Shown piece by piece: positions 41,509-50,690 of a stretch of 64,000 bases of DNA. The notes below the pieces were generated by a model. The model saw only the letters and a program-made list of their open reading frames with translations. It ran no database searches and was not told the DNA's origin. Made by a program: the position numbers and the translations under genes. The stretch is taken from positions 62,001 to 126,000 of the forward strand of contig NZ_BOMN01000088.1 of NCBI RefSeq assembly GCF_016862215.1. The letters are read 5' to 3'. The first letter of the stretch is position 1, and each line of letters opens with the position of its first letter. Source of the stretch: Winogradskya humida. Its GTDB lineage: Bacteria; Actinomycetota; Actinomycetes; Mycobacteriales; Micromonosporaceae.

Positions 41509-41736
41509 ATGCGGTTGCCGCGGCGACTGGCTGAGCTGGCCGTCGCCGCGTGGGATCGGGAGGAGCTGGGTGGGATCGGTGACGAGAGTCGCGAGGAGTA
41601 CGACGTGCGGGACGATGCCGCCGAGCTCGCCCTGATCGGCCCGGCGATCAGTGAGCGTGGTGTGTGGGACGGCGAGGAGGTCGTGGTGGAGCTGGATGTT
41701 GTTCAGGTCGCGGCGGCGTTGCGGGCCGCGCGGTAG
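41509..41736 (+). CDS. Small hypothetical protein
   Basis: The 75-residue product begins MRLPRRLAELAVAAWDREEL and includes ELALIGPAISERGVWDGEEV, a short acidic protein without a signal. The pattern (a Leu/Arg-rich start, then LALIG...DGEEVVVELD) recalls a small conserved actinobacterial protein family of unknown role. The ATG at 41509 has no strong ribosome binding site. It overlaps the convergent aminotransferase gene by 34 bases, which lowers confidence. Confidence 0.4.
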   Translation: MRLPRRLAELAVAAWDREELGGIGDESREEYDVRDDAAELALIGPAISERGVWDGEEVVVELDVVQVAAALRAAR

Positions 41737-43376
41737 GTGCCGTCCAGGCAGGTGTCGGGGAGCAGGAACCAGCGGAGGCGTTCGAATTCCTCGGGGAGGG
41801 CGAGGTCGGTGCCGTCGGCGGGGTCGGGGCGGGCGGTCATGAGGGTGCGGGCTTCGGCGAGGTGGGCGGCCAGGGCCTCTTCGCCGAGGGCGTGGCGGGG
41901 TGCGGGCATGGTGATTGTGCCGTCCGGGCCCAGGGACAGGTCGGCGAGGCGGACCCGGGGTGCTGGGAGGGCGGCGTGGGTCCAGCTGCCGGTGCGGGGG
42001 TCGAAGCGGTAGTCGGGGAGCATGCGGGCGCCGTGACGGGCGACCAGGTCGACTGCCTCGATCAGGTATTCAGCGACCGTGTCCGACAGGAAGTAGGCGA
42101 AGTTGAGGCGGGTCCAGCCTGGTTTGATGCCTTCCCAGCCGGCGAGGATGCCGGCCTGGAACTCGCGGGAGCGGGTGTCGCCGATGCCGAGGAGGCGGTG
42201 GCCGTAGGGGCTGGCGCAGGAGCAGCCGCCGCGGGACTGGATGCCGAAGAGGTCGTTGAGCAGCGCCGCGACGAAGTTGTGGTGCAGGTGGCGGGTGCCG
42301 GCTCGGATCTGGAAGGAGGCGATCGCGAGGCGGTCGGCGTGGATGTCGCCGAGCAGGTGGAGGTTGTCCAGGGTGGTCCAGTGGGTCAGGGCGCGCTGCC
42401 AGAGGGCGTGTTCGCGGGCGGCGATGATCTCGGTGCCGACGGCTTCCTTGACGGCGAAGGCGAGGCCGGCGCGGATAGATTCGACGACCGCCGGGGTGCC
42501 GCCCTCCTCGCGGGCGATGGGGTCGTCGAGGTAGCGGTGGGTGCTGCGGTTGACGAACGCGACCGTGCCGCCGCCGGGGCTGACCGGCACCCGGTTGGTG
42601 AGCAGGGCACGCTTGATCACCAGGACGCCGGGGGTCTGCGGGCCGCCGACGAACTTGTGCGGGGGGAGGAACACCGCGTCCTTGCCGGCCATCCCGATCG
42701 GCAGGTAGGCGCCGGCGGTCGCGTAGTCCCAGCAGGAGAGCGCGCCGAATTCCTTCAGCAGGGCACAGACCCCGGCCACGTCGGTGATCTGGCCGGTCAC
42801 ATTGGACGCGGCCGAGAAACTGCCGATGACAGTACGCCCGGAGCAGCCCGACAACCGCAGCCGCAGGTCGGCCAGGTCCACCCCGCCGTGCCGGTCGGCG
42901 TCCACCTCCACCACCTCGGCGATCGTCTCGCGCCACGGCAGTTCGTTGGAGTGGTGCTCGTACGGCCCGACGAGGACGACCGGGGGTTCGGCGGGCGGCG
43001 TACACGTGTCCTGAAGTTGCTCGGGCACGCGCAGGCCGAGGATGCCGACGAGCTTGTTGACCGCGCCCGTGACGCCCGAGCCGCAGAACAGCACCACGTC
43101 GTCCGGGCCGGCGCCGGCCCCACGGTGGATGATCGCCCTGGCCTCCTCGCGCAACGCCGTGGTCTGGGAACCCGTCGCCGTGGCCTCGGTGTGCGTGTTC
43201 GCGTACCGGGTGAGGACCTGTTCGCGGACGAAGTCCTCCACGAAGTCCAGTGCCTGGCCGGAGGCGGTGTAGTCGGCGTACGTGAGCCGGCGCGGCCCGT
43301 ACGGTCCGTCCAGGATGTCCCCGGCGCCGATCAGGCCCCGGCGGATCCGTTCGAGCATGGGTGTGTCCATGTCCAT
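41703..43376 (-). CDS. Aminotransferase class V / cysteine desulfurase-like enzyme
   Basis: The 557-residue PLP enzyme has the Schiff-base Lys241 in PPHKFVGGPQTPG, Asp217 (SCWDYATAG) and the GSGVTGAVNKL phosphate-side loop. It is longer than a typical desulfurase (about 400 residues), with an extended C-terminal third that ends in LPEEFERLRWFLLPD. The ATG at 43376 was chosen over the upstream GTG because it begins MDMDTPMLERI. A desulfurase or lyase activity on a cysteine-like substrate is the best guess. It may be co-transcribed with nothing else; a terminator separates it from the subtilase. Confidence 0.8.
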   Translation of the reverse strand: MDMDTPMLERIRRGLIGAGDILDGPYGPRRLTYADYTASGQALDFVEDFVREQVLTRYANTHTEATATGSQTTALREEARAIIHRGAGAGPDDVVLFCGSGVTGAVNKLVGILGLRVPEQLQDTCTPPAEPPVVLVGPYEHHSNELPWRETIAEVVEVDADRHGGVDLADLRLRLSGCSGRTVIGSFSAASNVTGQITDVAGVCALLKEFGALSCWDYATAGAYLPIGMAGKDAVFLPPHKFVGGPQTPGVLVIKRALLTNRVPVSPGGGTVAFVNRSTHRYLDDPIAREEGGTPAVVESIRAGLAFAVKEAVGTEIIAAREHALWQRALTHWTTLDNLHLLGDIHADRLAIASFQIRAGTRHLHHNFVAALLNDLFGIQSRGGCSCASPYGHRLLGIGDTRSREFQAGILAGWEGIKPGWTRLNFAYFLSDTVAEYLIEAVDLVARHGARMLPDYRFDPRTGSWTHAALPAPRVRLADLSLGPDGTITMPAPRHALGEEALAAHLAEARTLMTARPDPADGTDLALPEEFERLRWFLLPDTCLDGTYRAARNAAAT

Positions 43377-43400
43377 CGATACTGCCACCCGCGCGCCCGG

Positions 43401-43440
43401 CGAAAAGCCACCGGCGCGGCCCGGGAAGGCCGCGCCGGTG
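43401..43440 (-). terminator. Intrinsic terminator after the subtilase gene
   Basis: On the minus strand CACCGGCGCGGCC pairs perfectly over 13 bases with GGCCGCGCCGGTG (loop of 6) and is followed by GCTTTTCG. It begins 8 bases after the stop at 43448 and separates it from the aminotransferase gene. Confidence 0.75.
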
Positions 43441-43447
43441 CCCGCGC

Positions 43448-46400
43448 TCAGTAGCGGAACGCGCGGATGATCTTCTGCGTGGTGGTGTTGCCGCTGCTGT
43501 CGGCGGCGCCGGCCCGCAGCGACACATAGCCCCTGCCCCGGGGCCGTGCGAGCAGCGCGACGCCCTGCTCACCGACCCGGAGCACCGGCACCGGACGCCA
43601 GGTGGCGCCGTCGTCGAACGAGACGTCCACGCTGAGCTTCGTCGTGTGCGCCTTGGCGGCACCGACCTGACGCTCGAGCGTGACCGGGATGCTCAGCAGC
43701 GGACCGGCCGCCGCCTGCCCGGTGACGTCCACCCGCGGCGTGTAGCGGATCGCGGTCATCGGCAGCTTCACCAGCTGCCCGTCCGGGACGTGCCCGGACC
43801 TGAACGTCCACTCCCCGGTGACCCGGGTCGACAGCGTGAACGCCGGGTCGCTGCGGAAATCGGCGACGATCTTGTAGGTGCCGGTCGCCGCCGGGACGTC
43901 GAACGCCTGGGGTGTCTGGTCGTCCTCGCCCACCTTGACGCCGTTGCGGTAGACGGTCAGGCCGGCCGAGCCCTCACGGGTGAAGCGGAACCCGGCGTGC
44001 CCCGCGTTGTCACCGAACAGCGGTCCCGGCCCGTTCAGCACATCACCGGCGTAACGGGTGGCGTGCTGCTGGGCGAAGTCCGGCTCCGGGAAGGCCGGCC
44101 CGATGACCGGATTCGCCCACTTCTCGGTGTACGCCTTCCCGGCCTGGTACGACCTCCATGCCGACTGGTAGTACGTGTACCCGCTCTGCGCGGACGCCAT
44201 CTGCCACTCGGCCTGCTTGTCGTGCGTGTAGTACTCGGTGACCGTGGCCGGCACGTCGTAGCTGTAGTTGGGCATCGTGCCGTGGCCCTCGGTGTTGCGG
44301 TAGACCGCCGAGTTGCCGGGCGCGCGGGCCACGGCGTTACGGCTGACCTGGACGCCGGCCACATCAGCGCCGACGCTCGCGTGCACGGTCGCGAAGTCCT
44401 TCGCCTTCAGGTCCTTGGCAAGGCCCGCCATCTGCGTGCCCTGTTCGTAGAAGTAGGCCCGGTAGACGTACGCGACGTTCGAGCTCTCGCCGGGTGGCCC
44501 GAACATGCCGCTGACGTACGAGTTGAAGCCCGGTGTGCGCCCGGTGCCGATCTGCCCGGTCCAGATGTAGCTGAGCGGGATGTTGGTCAGGTTCGCGTAC
44601 GGGTCGTTGCTGCCCCAGATCTCCGGCTCCCTGGTCCGGATGGTCCACCCGGACTCCTGGTAGAGCGGCGCGGCCTCCTTCTTCGGCAGCGACAACCTGA
44701 CCTGCTTCGCCGCCCGCGCGTCCACGCTCAGGGTGCGGTCGCGATCCATGACCACGGTCGGGGCGACCAGCGACACGACCCGGTACTCGTCGTTCACCAC
44801 GGTCTCGACGTAGGTCTGCACGACGTAGTGGCCGACCGGCAGGCCTACCGTCGTCGACGCCTCGTTGGCGAATACCTGCGAGGTGCCGCGGTCGAGGTCG
44901 ACGAGCAGCGTGACCCAGTTCTGGTCCGCCGTGGGCGCCCTGCCGTCCTGGCCGATCGCCTCGAGCGTCAACGCGTGACGTTCGACGTCCAGCGCGAACG
45001 GGGTCTCGACGCGTGCGGTCCCGCCGGTCGCGACGAGCTGCCCGGTGTACGCGGTGGCGCCCAGCGCGGCGCTGTCCGCGGTGACCGTGACCTTGGCGGT
45101 GCCGCCCGCGGGGATCGTCACGGACGCGGGGCTGACCGTGAACGCTCCCGCCGGTGCGGCCTCGCGCGGGTGCACGGCGACCGCGAGGGTCAGCGCGGCA
45201 GGGCCACTGTTCGCGTACGTGACGGTGTTCCGGGTCGTGCCGCGTTGCAGCGCGAGGCTCACCGGCTCGGCCGTCACCTGCTGGCCGATGCCGCGGGCGA
45301 CGTCGACGAGCCCGGCGCCCTGGTCGTAGGAGCCCGCGTCCGGGTCCGGGTTCGCCGCGGCCATCAGGGTCGCCTTGATCGTCGCCGGCGCCCAGTCCGG
45401 GTGCTGCTGGGTCAGGATCGCGGCGGCACCCGCCACGTGCGGGGTCGCCATCGACGTGCCGTTCAGCGCCGTGTACCGCGGGTTCGTACCGGTGGGCGGA
45501 AACTCGGAGTCCGCGCTGAGCGCGGCGACAATGCCGACACCCGGCGCGGTGACGTCCGGCTTCAACCCGTAGTCGCCGACCCGGGGGCCACGGCTCGAGA
45601 AGGATGCCATCGCACCGGTCTTGTCGACCGCGCCGACCGTCAGCGCGTCCGGCGAGCTCCCCGGGGAGTCGACCGTCGCCGCGGCGTCACCGTCGTTGCC
45701 CGCGGCGACGACGAACAGCACGCCGTAGCGGGTGGTGAGGTCGTGGACGGCGGCCTCGATCGGGTCGGTCGCCGGGGTGTCCGGGCCGCCCAGGCTGATG
45801 TTGGCGACCTTGACGCCCTGCTCGGCGGCCCAGGTCATGCCCGCGATGATGGCCGAGTCGGAACAGCCTTCCGCCACGCAGACCTTCGCGCTGTAGATGC
45901 TCGCGCCGGGGGCCACGCCCTTGTAGCGCCCCTCCGACGCGGCTCCGGTGCCGGCGATCGTGGACGCCACGTGCGTACCGTGCCCGACGTAGTCGCGGGT
46001 GTCGCCGTCCGTGGTGAAGTCCTGCGCGGCGGCCACTTGGCCGGTGAGGTCCGGGTGGGTGGTGTCGACGCCGGTGTCGATCACGCCGACCCTGACGCCG
46101 GCGCCGGTCAGGCCCGCCGACCAGGCGGCGGGGGCACCGATCATCGGGACGCTGACGTCCAGCGACGGCTTGCGCAGCCCGTCGAGCCAGATCTCGTCCA
46201 TACCCGGCGCGCTTGACTTGCGTGCCGCGGTGAAGCTTGTCCAGAGGGCGGTGCCGGGTTCCTGCTCGACGGCGACCGCGTTGACGGCCGGCAGGTCGCG
46301 GGTGACCCGGGCACCGGTGACGGTCCGGCGGGCGGTGCTGCTCTGCGCGTACCGGATGATCAGGGGTAGGTCTCTGCCGTTGTCGTAGCCGAAGCCGATC

Positions 46401-46726
46401 AGCGTGGAGATGTCGAAGAGGCGCTCGTCGAGGCGCTCGTCGCGTAGCAGCGGCACCGCGTCGGCCGGGACCACCCGGACGCTCCTGCCCGCACTGCTGG
46501 TGTAGAACGGCATACGCTCGCGGCCGGGGCCGGGCGAGACGTCGACGGTGGTCTGTCCCGCGACGGTCCCGACGTGCACCGTGTCACCCGTGATCAAGGT
46601 GACGACGTGGACGGCGGTGGTGTCCGGGGGTGCGATTGCTGTTTCCTGGGCCGTGGCGGGAGTGGTGACGGCTATGGCAGTCACTCCGGCGAGCAGCGTG
46701 ATGACCAGAAGGGGTACCGGTCGCAT
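43448..46726 (-). CDS. Large secreted subtilase (S8 serine protease)
   Basis: The 1092-residue protein starts with a signal peptide (LLVITLLAGVTAIAVTTPAT then AQ). A propeptide-like region (about 30-180) precedes the S8 catalytic domain with Asp217 (VIDTGVD), His249 (GHGTHVAS), Asn344 (AAGNDGD) and Ser425 (NGTSMATPHVAG), so the triad is complete. About 620 residues of beta-rich C-terminal domains follow, which probably bind the substrate or wall. AAGGAGTTCG precedes the ATG at 46726, an excellent ribosome binding site. It is divergent from the PPOX-like gene and followed by a terminator. Extracellular protein breakdown is the likely role. Confidence 0.9.
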   Translation of the reverse strand: MRPVPLLVITLLAGVTAIAVTTPATAQETAIAPPDTTAVHVVTLITGDTVHVGTVAGQTTVDVSPGPGRERMPFYTSSAGRSVRVVPADAVPLLRDERLDERLFDISTLIGFGYDNGRDLPLIIRYAQSSTARRTVTGARVTRDLPAVNAVAVEQEPGTALWTSFTAARKSSAPGMDEIWLDGLRKPSLDVSVPMIGAPAAWSAGLTGAGVRVGVIDTGVDTTHPDLTGQVAAAQDFTTDGDTRDYVGHGTHVASTIAGTGAASEGRYKGVAPGASIYSAKVCVAEGCSDSAIIAGMTWAAEQGVKVANISLGGPDTPATDPIEAAVHDLTTRYGVLFVVAAGNDGDAAATVDSPGSSPDALTVGAVDKTGAMASFSSRGPRVGDYGLKPDVTAPGVGIVAALSADSEFPPTGTNPRYTALNGTSMATPHVAGAAAILTQQHPDWAPATIKATLMAAANPDPDAGSYDQGAGLVDVARGIGQQVTAEPVSLALQRGTTRNTVTYANSGPAALTLAVAVHPREAAPAGAFTVSPASVTIPAGGTAKVTVTADSAALGATAYTGQLVATGGTARVETPFALDVERHALTLEAIGQDGRAPTADQNWVTLLVDLDRGTSQVFANEASTTVGLPVGHYVVQTYVETVVNDEYRVVSLVAPTVVMDRDRTLSVDARAAKQVRLSLPKKEAAPLYQESGWTIRTREPEIWGSNDPYANLTNIPLSYIWTGQIGTGRTPGFNSYVSGMFGPPGESSNVAYVYRAYFYEQGTQMAGLAKDLKAKDFATVHASVGADVAGVQVSRNAVARAPGNSAVYRNTEGHGTMPNYSYDVPATVTEYYTHDKQAEWQMASAQSGYTYYQSAWRSYQAGKAYTEKWANPVIGPAFPEPDFAQQHATRYAGDVLNGPGPLFGDNAGHAGFRFTREGSAGLTVYRNGVKVGEDDQTPQAFDVPAATGTYKIVADFRSDPAFTLSTRVTGEWTFRSGHVPDGQLVKLPMTAIRYTPRVDVTGQAAAGPLLSIPVTLERQVGAAKAHTTKLSVDVSFDDGATWRPVPVLRVGEQGVALLARPRGRGYVSLRAGAADSSGNTTTQKIIRAFRY

Positions 46727-46838
46727 CGAACTCCTTGGGCGCGAGGGTTGCGTCCGCAACACAGACTCCGCGCCGATGTTCGCGTTCAGGCCAGTGATCC
46801 ACTTCACTCCAGCCCGGATGCTGCATCATGTCCGCGTG

Positions 46839-47729
46839 ATGCTTGCTGATCCCTCCGTGGCACCGCTGGTCGATGCCTACCGCACCTGTGAATTCGCCAC
46901 CCTCGCCAAGGACGGCACGCCCGTGCCCTGGCCGACGTCGGGGCTGCCGCGCACCGACGGGACCTTTCTGCTGACGACCTCCATCGCCTTCCCGCAGAAG
47001 GCCTTCAACGTACGCCGGGACGCCCGGGTCGCCCTGCTCTTCTCCGAGCCCACCGGCAGCGGCCTCGACAACCCGCCGCACATCCTCGTCAAGGGCACCG
47101 CCACCTGCGCTGACGTGGTGCACACCGAGCCGTCCGGGGATCTGGGCGAGTTGTGGAAGCGGCTCCTGGTCCGGCAGCCGCACTCGCGGGGATACCTGTC
47201 GTTCCCGGCGCGCCGGATCGCCGACTGGTACTTCATGCGGCTGCTGATCGACGTGCAGCCGACGTCGGTGGAGGTGCTCGACGCTCCCACGGGTTCTTCG
47301 ACGGTGTCAGAGTCCACTGTGGCGGGAAGCGGGCTGCTCTCGGCGTACCCCAATGCTGTGGTTTCGGGTCGTGATGCCGCTGGTGCGCCCGTGCTGCGCC
47401 GGACCGCCGCGGCCGACCACCCGGGAGGCTTTGCTGTCTCCCTGCCCGCGGAGGCAGGCTTCGAGCCCGGGCCCGGTGCCCTGCTGGTGCATCGGCACGA
47501 CGAGAAGCTGAACAAGATGCACCACGCGCTGGTCAAGGGCACGCTGGGCCGTGACGGGGACACGTGGGTACTCGCGCCGTCGGGCGTGATCGAGCCGGCG
47601 GGGCGCGGGCCGCGTGACACGCTGACCACTCTGCGCCGCTGCCGGGCCACCACTGGGCGCTATCTCGCGAAACGGGGACTGGCCCGGCCTTCCGTGCCGT
47701 GGGCGGCGTATCGGGACTTGATCAACTAA
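46839..47729 (+). CDS. Pyridoxamine-5'-phosphate oxidase-like split-barrel protein
   Basis: The 296-residue product has an N-terminal FMN-binding split barrel: YRTCEFATLAKDGTPVPWPT then SIAFPQKAFNVRRDARVALL and HILVKGTATC. Such proteins reduce F420- or FMN-linked substrates or bind flavin and haem. The second half (about 145-296) has a separate barrel-like region with VHRHDEKLNKMHHALVKG, suggesting two split-barrel units in one chain. The start is uncertain: ATG 46818 and GTG 46836 are in frame. It is divergent from the subtilase. Confidence 0.68.
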   Translation: MLADPSVAPLVDAYRTCEFATLAKDGTPVPWPTSGLPRTDGTFLLTTSIAFPQKAFNVRRDARVALLFSEPTGSGLDNPPHILVKGTATCADVVHTEPSGDLGELWKRLLVRQPHSRGYLSFPARRIADWYFMRLLIDVQPTSVEVLDAPTGSSTVSESTVAGSGLLSAYPNAVVSGRDAAGAPVLRRTAAADHPGGFAVSLPAEAGFEPGPGALLVHRHDEKLNKMHHALVKGTLGRDGDTWVLAPSGVIEPAGRGPRDTLTTLRRCRATTGRYLAKRGLARPSVPWAAYRDLIN

Positions 47730-47763
47730 GAGACGGATCTCACAGCCTGTGAGCGCTCGGGTA

Positions 47764-47796
47764 GCGCAGATTTGGACACCTCATCCCAAACTGCGC
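47764..47796 (+). terminator. Hairpin after the PPOX-like gene
   Basis: GCGCAGATTTGG (47764-47775) pairs with CCAAACTGCGC (47786-47796) with a single bulged A. It lies 35 bases after the stop and is not followed by T residues. Confidence 0.5.
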
Positions 47797-47993
47797 TTCC
47801 CGGGACGTACGCAGGCCGCTTCCGGGCGCCGAAAAGTTCCTTCCAAGGCTTTATGACCGATCTCTGGGGCGAACGGGAAGGCACAGGATCTTGGGCTAGC
47901 ATTCCGCCGCTGCATGACTTTCTTGATCTATGCAATCTTCAGAGGGTCGGCGCCCGTCTTAATAGTGAGGGTCCACCGGCCGAAAGGACTGTT

Positions 47994-49154
47994 GTGACAA
48001 AGAAAGCGCGAGCGAGGCGTAACCGCTCCCCCGTGTGGACACGCTGGCTGATCGGCGCCGGTGTCTTCCTGGTGGTGGCCAGCGGCGGCTCACTCGTCGC
48101 CACCAACGTCGTGCTGAAGTCCGCCACGGGCGCGGTCGCGCAGCAGAACCTGCTCGGCAACGCGGTGACCACCACCGAACGCAAGCACGCCGACGTCAAG
48201 GGCGCCAAGAACATCCTGCTCGTCGGTCTCGACACCCGGCCCAGCTGGAAGAACAAGGAACCGAGCCGCTCCGACTCGATCATCCTGCTGCACCTGCCGG
48301 AGGACCACTCCCAGCCGTACCTCATCTCGCTGCCCCGCGACAGCTACGTGGACATCCCCGCGTACGACAACGGCGCGCAGAGCTACCCCGGCGGCAAGAA
48401 CAAAATCAACTCGGCGTTCGCGTTCGGCAGCCGCGGCCTCGACGGCGCCAAGGCCGAGTCCCACGGCTTCGAGCTGCTCGCCCTCACCATCAAGAAGCTC
48501 ACCGGCATCACCCCCGACGCGGGCGCCATCATCGACTTCACCGGCTTCAAGGACGTCGTCAACGTCCTCGGCAAGGTCTGCATGTACGTCGACGAGGACG
48601 TCACCTCCATCCACGTCGGCTACACCGCGAGCGGCAAGCAGGCCGTCCCGTACAAGACCGACTCCGCGGGCCTCAACCCCCGCAAGGTCCCCGGCGTCAC
48701 CGCCAACTTCTACAAAAAAGGCGACCACTGCTTCACGCCCACCGAGGCCCTCGACTACGCCCGCCAGCGTGACCTGCTCGCCCTCAAGGACTCCGACTAC
48801 GGCCGGCAGCGCCATCAGCAGCAGCTCCTCAAGGCCATCATGAAGCAGGCCGTGAAGGACGGGTTCAACTCCCCCACCAAGCTGCCCAAGCTCATCACCG
48901 CCATCGGCAAGACGATGACGGTCGACAGCGGCGGCATCTCGCTCGAGGACTGGGCGTTCGCCATGCGCAACACCAAGCCCGATGACATCGTCACCATCAA
49001 GACCAACAACGGCAAGTTCAACAGCGAGTCCGTGTCCGGCATCGGCAGCGTCGAGATCCTCAGCGATACGACCATGGAGCTGTTGCAGGCCGTGAAGAAG
49101 GATCAGGTGTCGGCGTTCCTGCAGGAGAACCCCACGTGGATCGCTGACAGCTGA
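47994..49154 (+). CDS. LytR-CpsA-Psr family cell-wall ligase
   Basis: The 386-residue product has one membrane helix (about 15-40) and an exported LCP domain. Conserved acidic and Arg residues that bind the polyprenyl pyrophosphate are present: GLDTRP (Asp80, Arg82), SRSDSIILL (Arg92, Asp94), SLPRDSYV (Arg115, Asp116) and NKINSAFAFG. LCP enzymes transfer wall glycopolymers to peptidoglycan. GAAAGGACTGTT precedes the GTG at 47994; the longer frame to 47772 lacks this and is rejected. Its TGA is followed at once, in the same frame, by the truncated HEAT-repeat pseudogene. Confidence 0.9.
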   Translation: MTKKARARRNRSPVWTRWLIGAGVFLVVASGGSLVATNVVLKSATGAVAQQNLLGNAVTTTERKHADVKGAKNILLVGLDTRPSWKNKEPSRSDSIILLHLPEDHSQPYLISLPRDSYVDIPAYDNGAQSYPGGKNKINSAFAFGSRGLDGAKAESHGFELLALTIKKLTGITPDAGAIIDFTGFKDVVNVLGKVCMYVDEDVTSIHVGYTASGKQAVPYKTDSAGLNPRKVPGVTANFYKKGDHCFTPTEALDYARQRDLLALKDSDYGRQRHQQQLLKAIMKQAVKDGFNSPTKLPKLITAIGKTMTVDSGGISLEDWAFAMRNTKPDDIVTIKTNNGKFNSESVSGIGSVEILSDTTMELLQAVKKDQVSAFLQENPTWIADS

Positions 49155-50687
49155 GGTTGCCTGCTTGCGGGGGACGCGGCGGAGCGGGAGGCCGCGCTCG
49201 ACAGCTTCTACGGCGTGGTGCACCACCAGGGCGACGTGTACCGCAGTACCACGGCGAGCCTGCCGTTCCTGTTCGAGTTCGCCGTCGATCCCGGCACCCC
49301 CGGGCGGGCCGGGATCATCGGGCTGCTCGTCAGCATCGGTCGTGAGGCGGTCGCCCGGGCGGAACCCGGGGATGGCGAGGAGTTCGGGCCGCTCAATTAC
49401 GCGGGCGCGGCGGCGGTGGTGCGGGCGCGGGCCGAGGTGTTCGGCGGCTTCGTGGCGGAGGCCGATCCGGAGGTGCGCCGGGCCGGGATTCCGGCACTGG
49501 CATTGTTTTTCGATGACGGGGAGCGGGCGGCGGTGATGCCGCGGCGGATGCCACCACTCGGCTCGCTGCGGTTGTTCACCGTTTCCGGGTTGCCCCCGAG
49601 GACGGGGTGGTTCCGGTCGTGCTGGGGCTGCTGCGGGAGATGGCGGAGGCCTCGGAGTCGCCCTCTTTCCGGCAGGCGTCTCCCGGTCGGGTCACTGCGG
49701 CGGGTGGCGGGGCACCGCCGCAGATCGTGGCTGCTTTTGCGGAACTCGCCCGGCACAATCAGGTGCACGCACCGGCGACGAGGCTGCTGAAGACCCTCCA
49801 CCACGGCGTGGGGAGCGTCCGACCCTGAGCTCAGGCGGGCTTATCAGGAGGCGGTACGAGCGCTGGCCCACTTCGGCGACAGTCGCGCCGTGCCGATTCT
49901 CCTGGCCGCACTTGACGACAACGTGGATGCCTGGCGCGCGATCGGTGCCGCGGGAACCCTGGGGCAGGCGGCGGCCGAGCTCGTCCCGCGCCTCTGCGAC
50001 CACCTACGCCGGGTCGATCTCGCTCAGCAGTGGTCTCGGATGAGCGCGCAGGCGTTACTGTCCGCGCTGTCCGGCCTTGGCGACGCTGCGGCGGTGCCGT
50101 GCATCGCCGACGTACTCGCGGCGGCAGTGCGGCTCGAGCAGAACGACGTCGCGCGGGCGGCGTTGAAGACGCTGACCGCGTTCGGGCTCGCGGCTGCCCC
50201 CGCTCTCGCCACGATCCGGTTGCTGACCGGGTCCGGCGACAGTCAGGTGCGGGCAGCCGCCGTCGTCGCGCTCCAGTCCGCCGGAGGCCCGGCGGAAACG
50301 CTCGCGCGGGAACTGCTGGCCGGAGACCTGTGGTTCCAGCTCACCGCCGCCGCCGACGTGCTCGGTGCCATCGGCACACCGGCTGCGGCGGCCCTGCCTC
50401 GCCTGCGGGAATTGCTCACCCACAGCTACGACTGGGTACGGCTCCACTGCGCGGCAGCTCTCTGGGATATCGACAGGTCCCCCGTTGTGCTGGACGTCCT
50501 GCTGCAGGCCTGGGAGAAGAATCCCGCAGCGACCCCCTTCGTCGTCGGGTGTCTGGGCAGGATGGGAGATGCCGCGGGACCGGCCCTGCCGATGCTGCGC
50601 GCGGAGCTGGGCCGCCCGCGCCGCGACGACTTCGCGAGCATCCACGCGGACGAGGAGCTGCTGCGGGTCATCCGCGAGATCGTCTGA
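49155..50687 (+). pseudogene. HEAT-repeat protein gene, 5'-truncated and frameshifted
   Basis: Three frames together give a HEAT-repeat protein. Segment 1 (49155 to about 49570) reads LLAGDAAEREAALDSFYGVV then HHQGDVYRSTTASLPFLFEF; segment 2 (about 49575-49815) has HRFRVAPEDGVVPVVLGLL; segment 3 (about 49815-50687) reads AVRALAHFGDSRAVPILLAA then LGDAAAVPCIADVLAAAV and continues with regular HEAT helices. The first segment begins directly after the LCP stop with no start codon, so the 5' end is deleted. An intact C-terminal frame from GTG 49890 (265 codons) could still be translated. Confidence 0.65.
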
Positions 50688-50690
50688 GAG

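Noticed and set aside
43361..46216. Very long plus-strand reading frame opposite the subtilase
   Set aside because: It is a mirror frame of a gene with a full catalytic triad, signal peptide and strong ribosome binding site; its translation is Arg/Gly-rich without domains.
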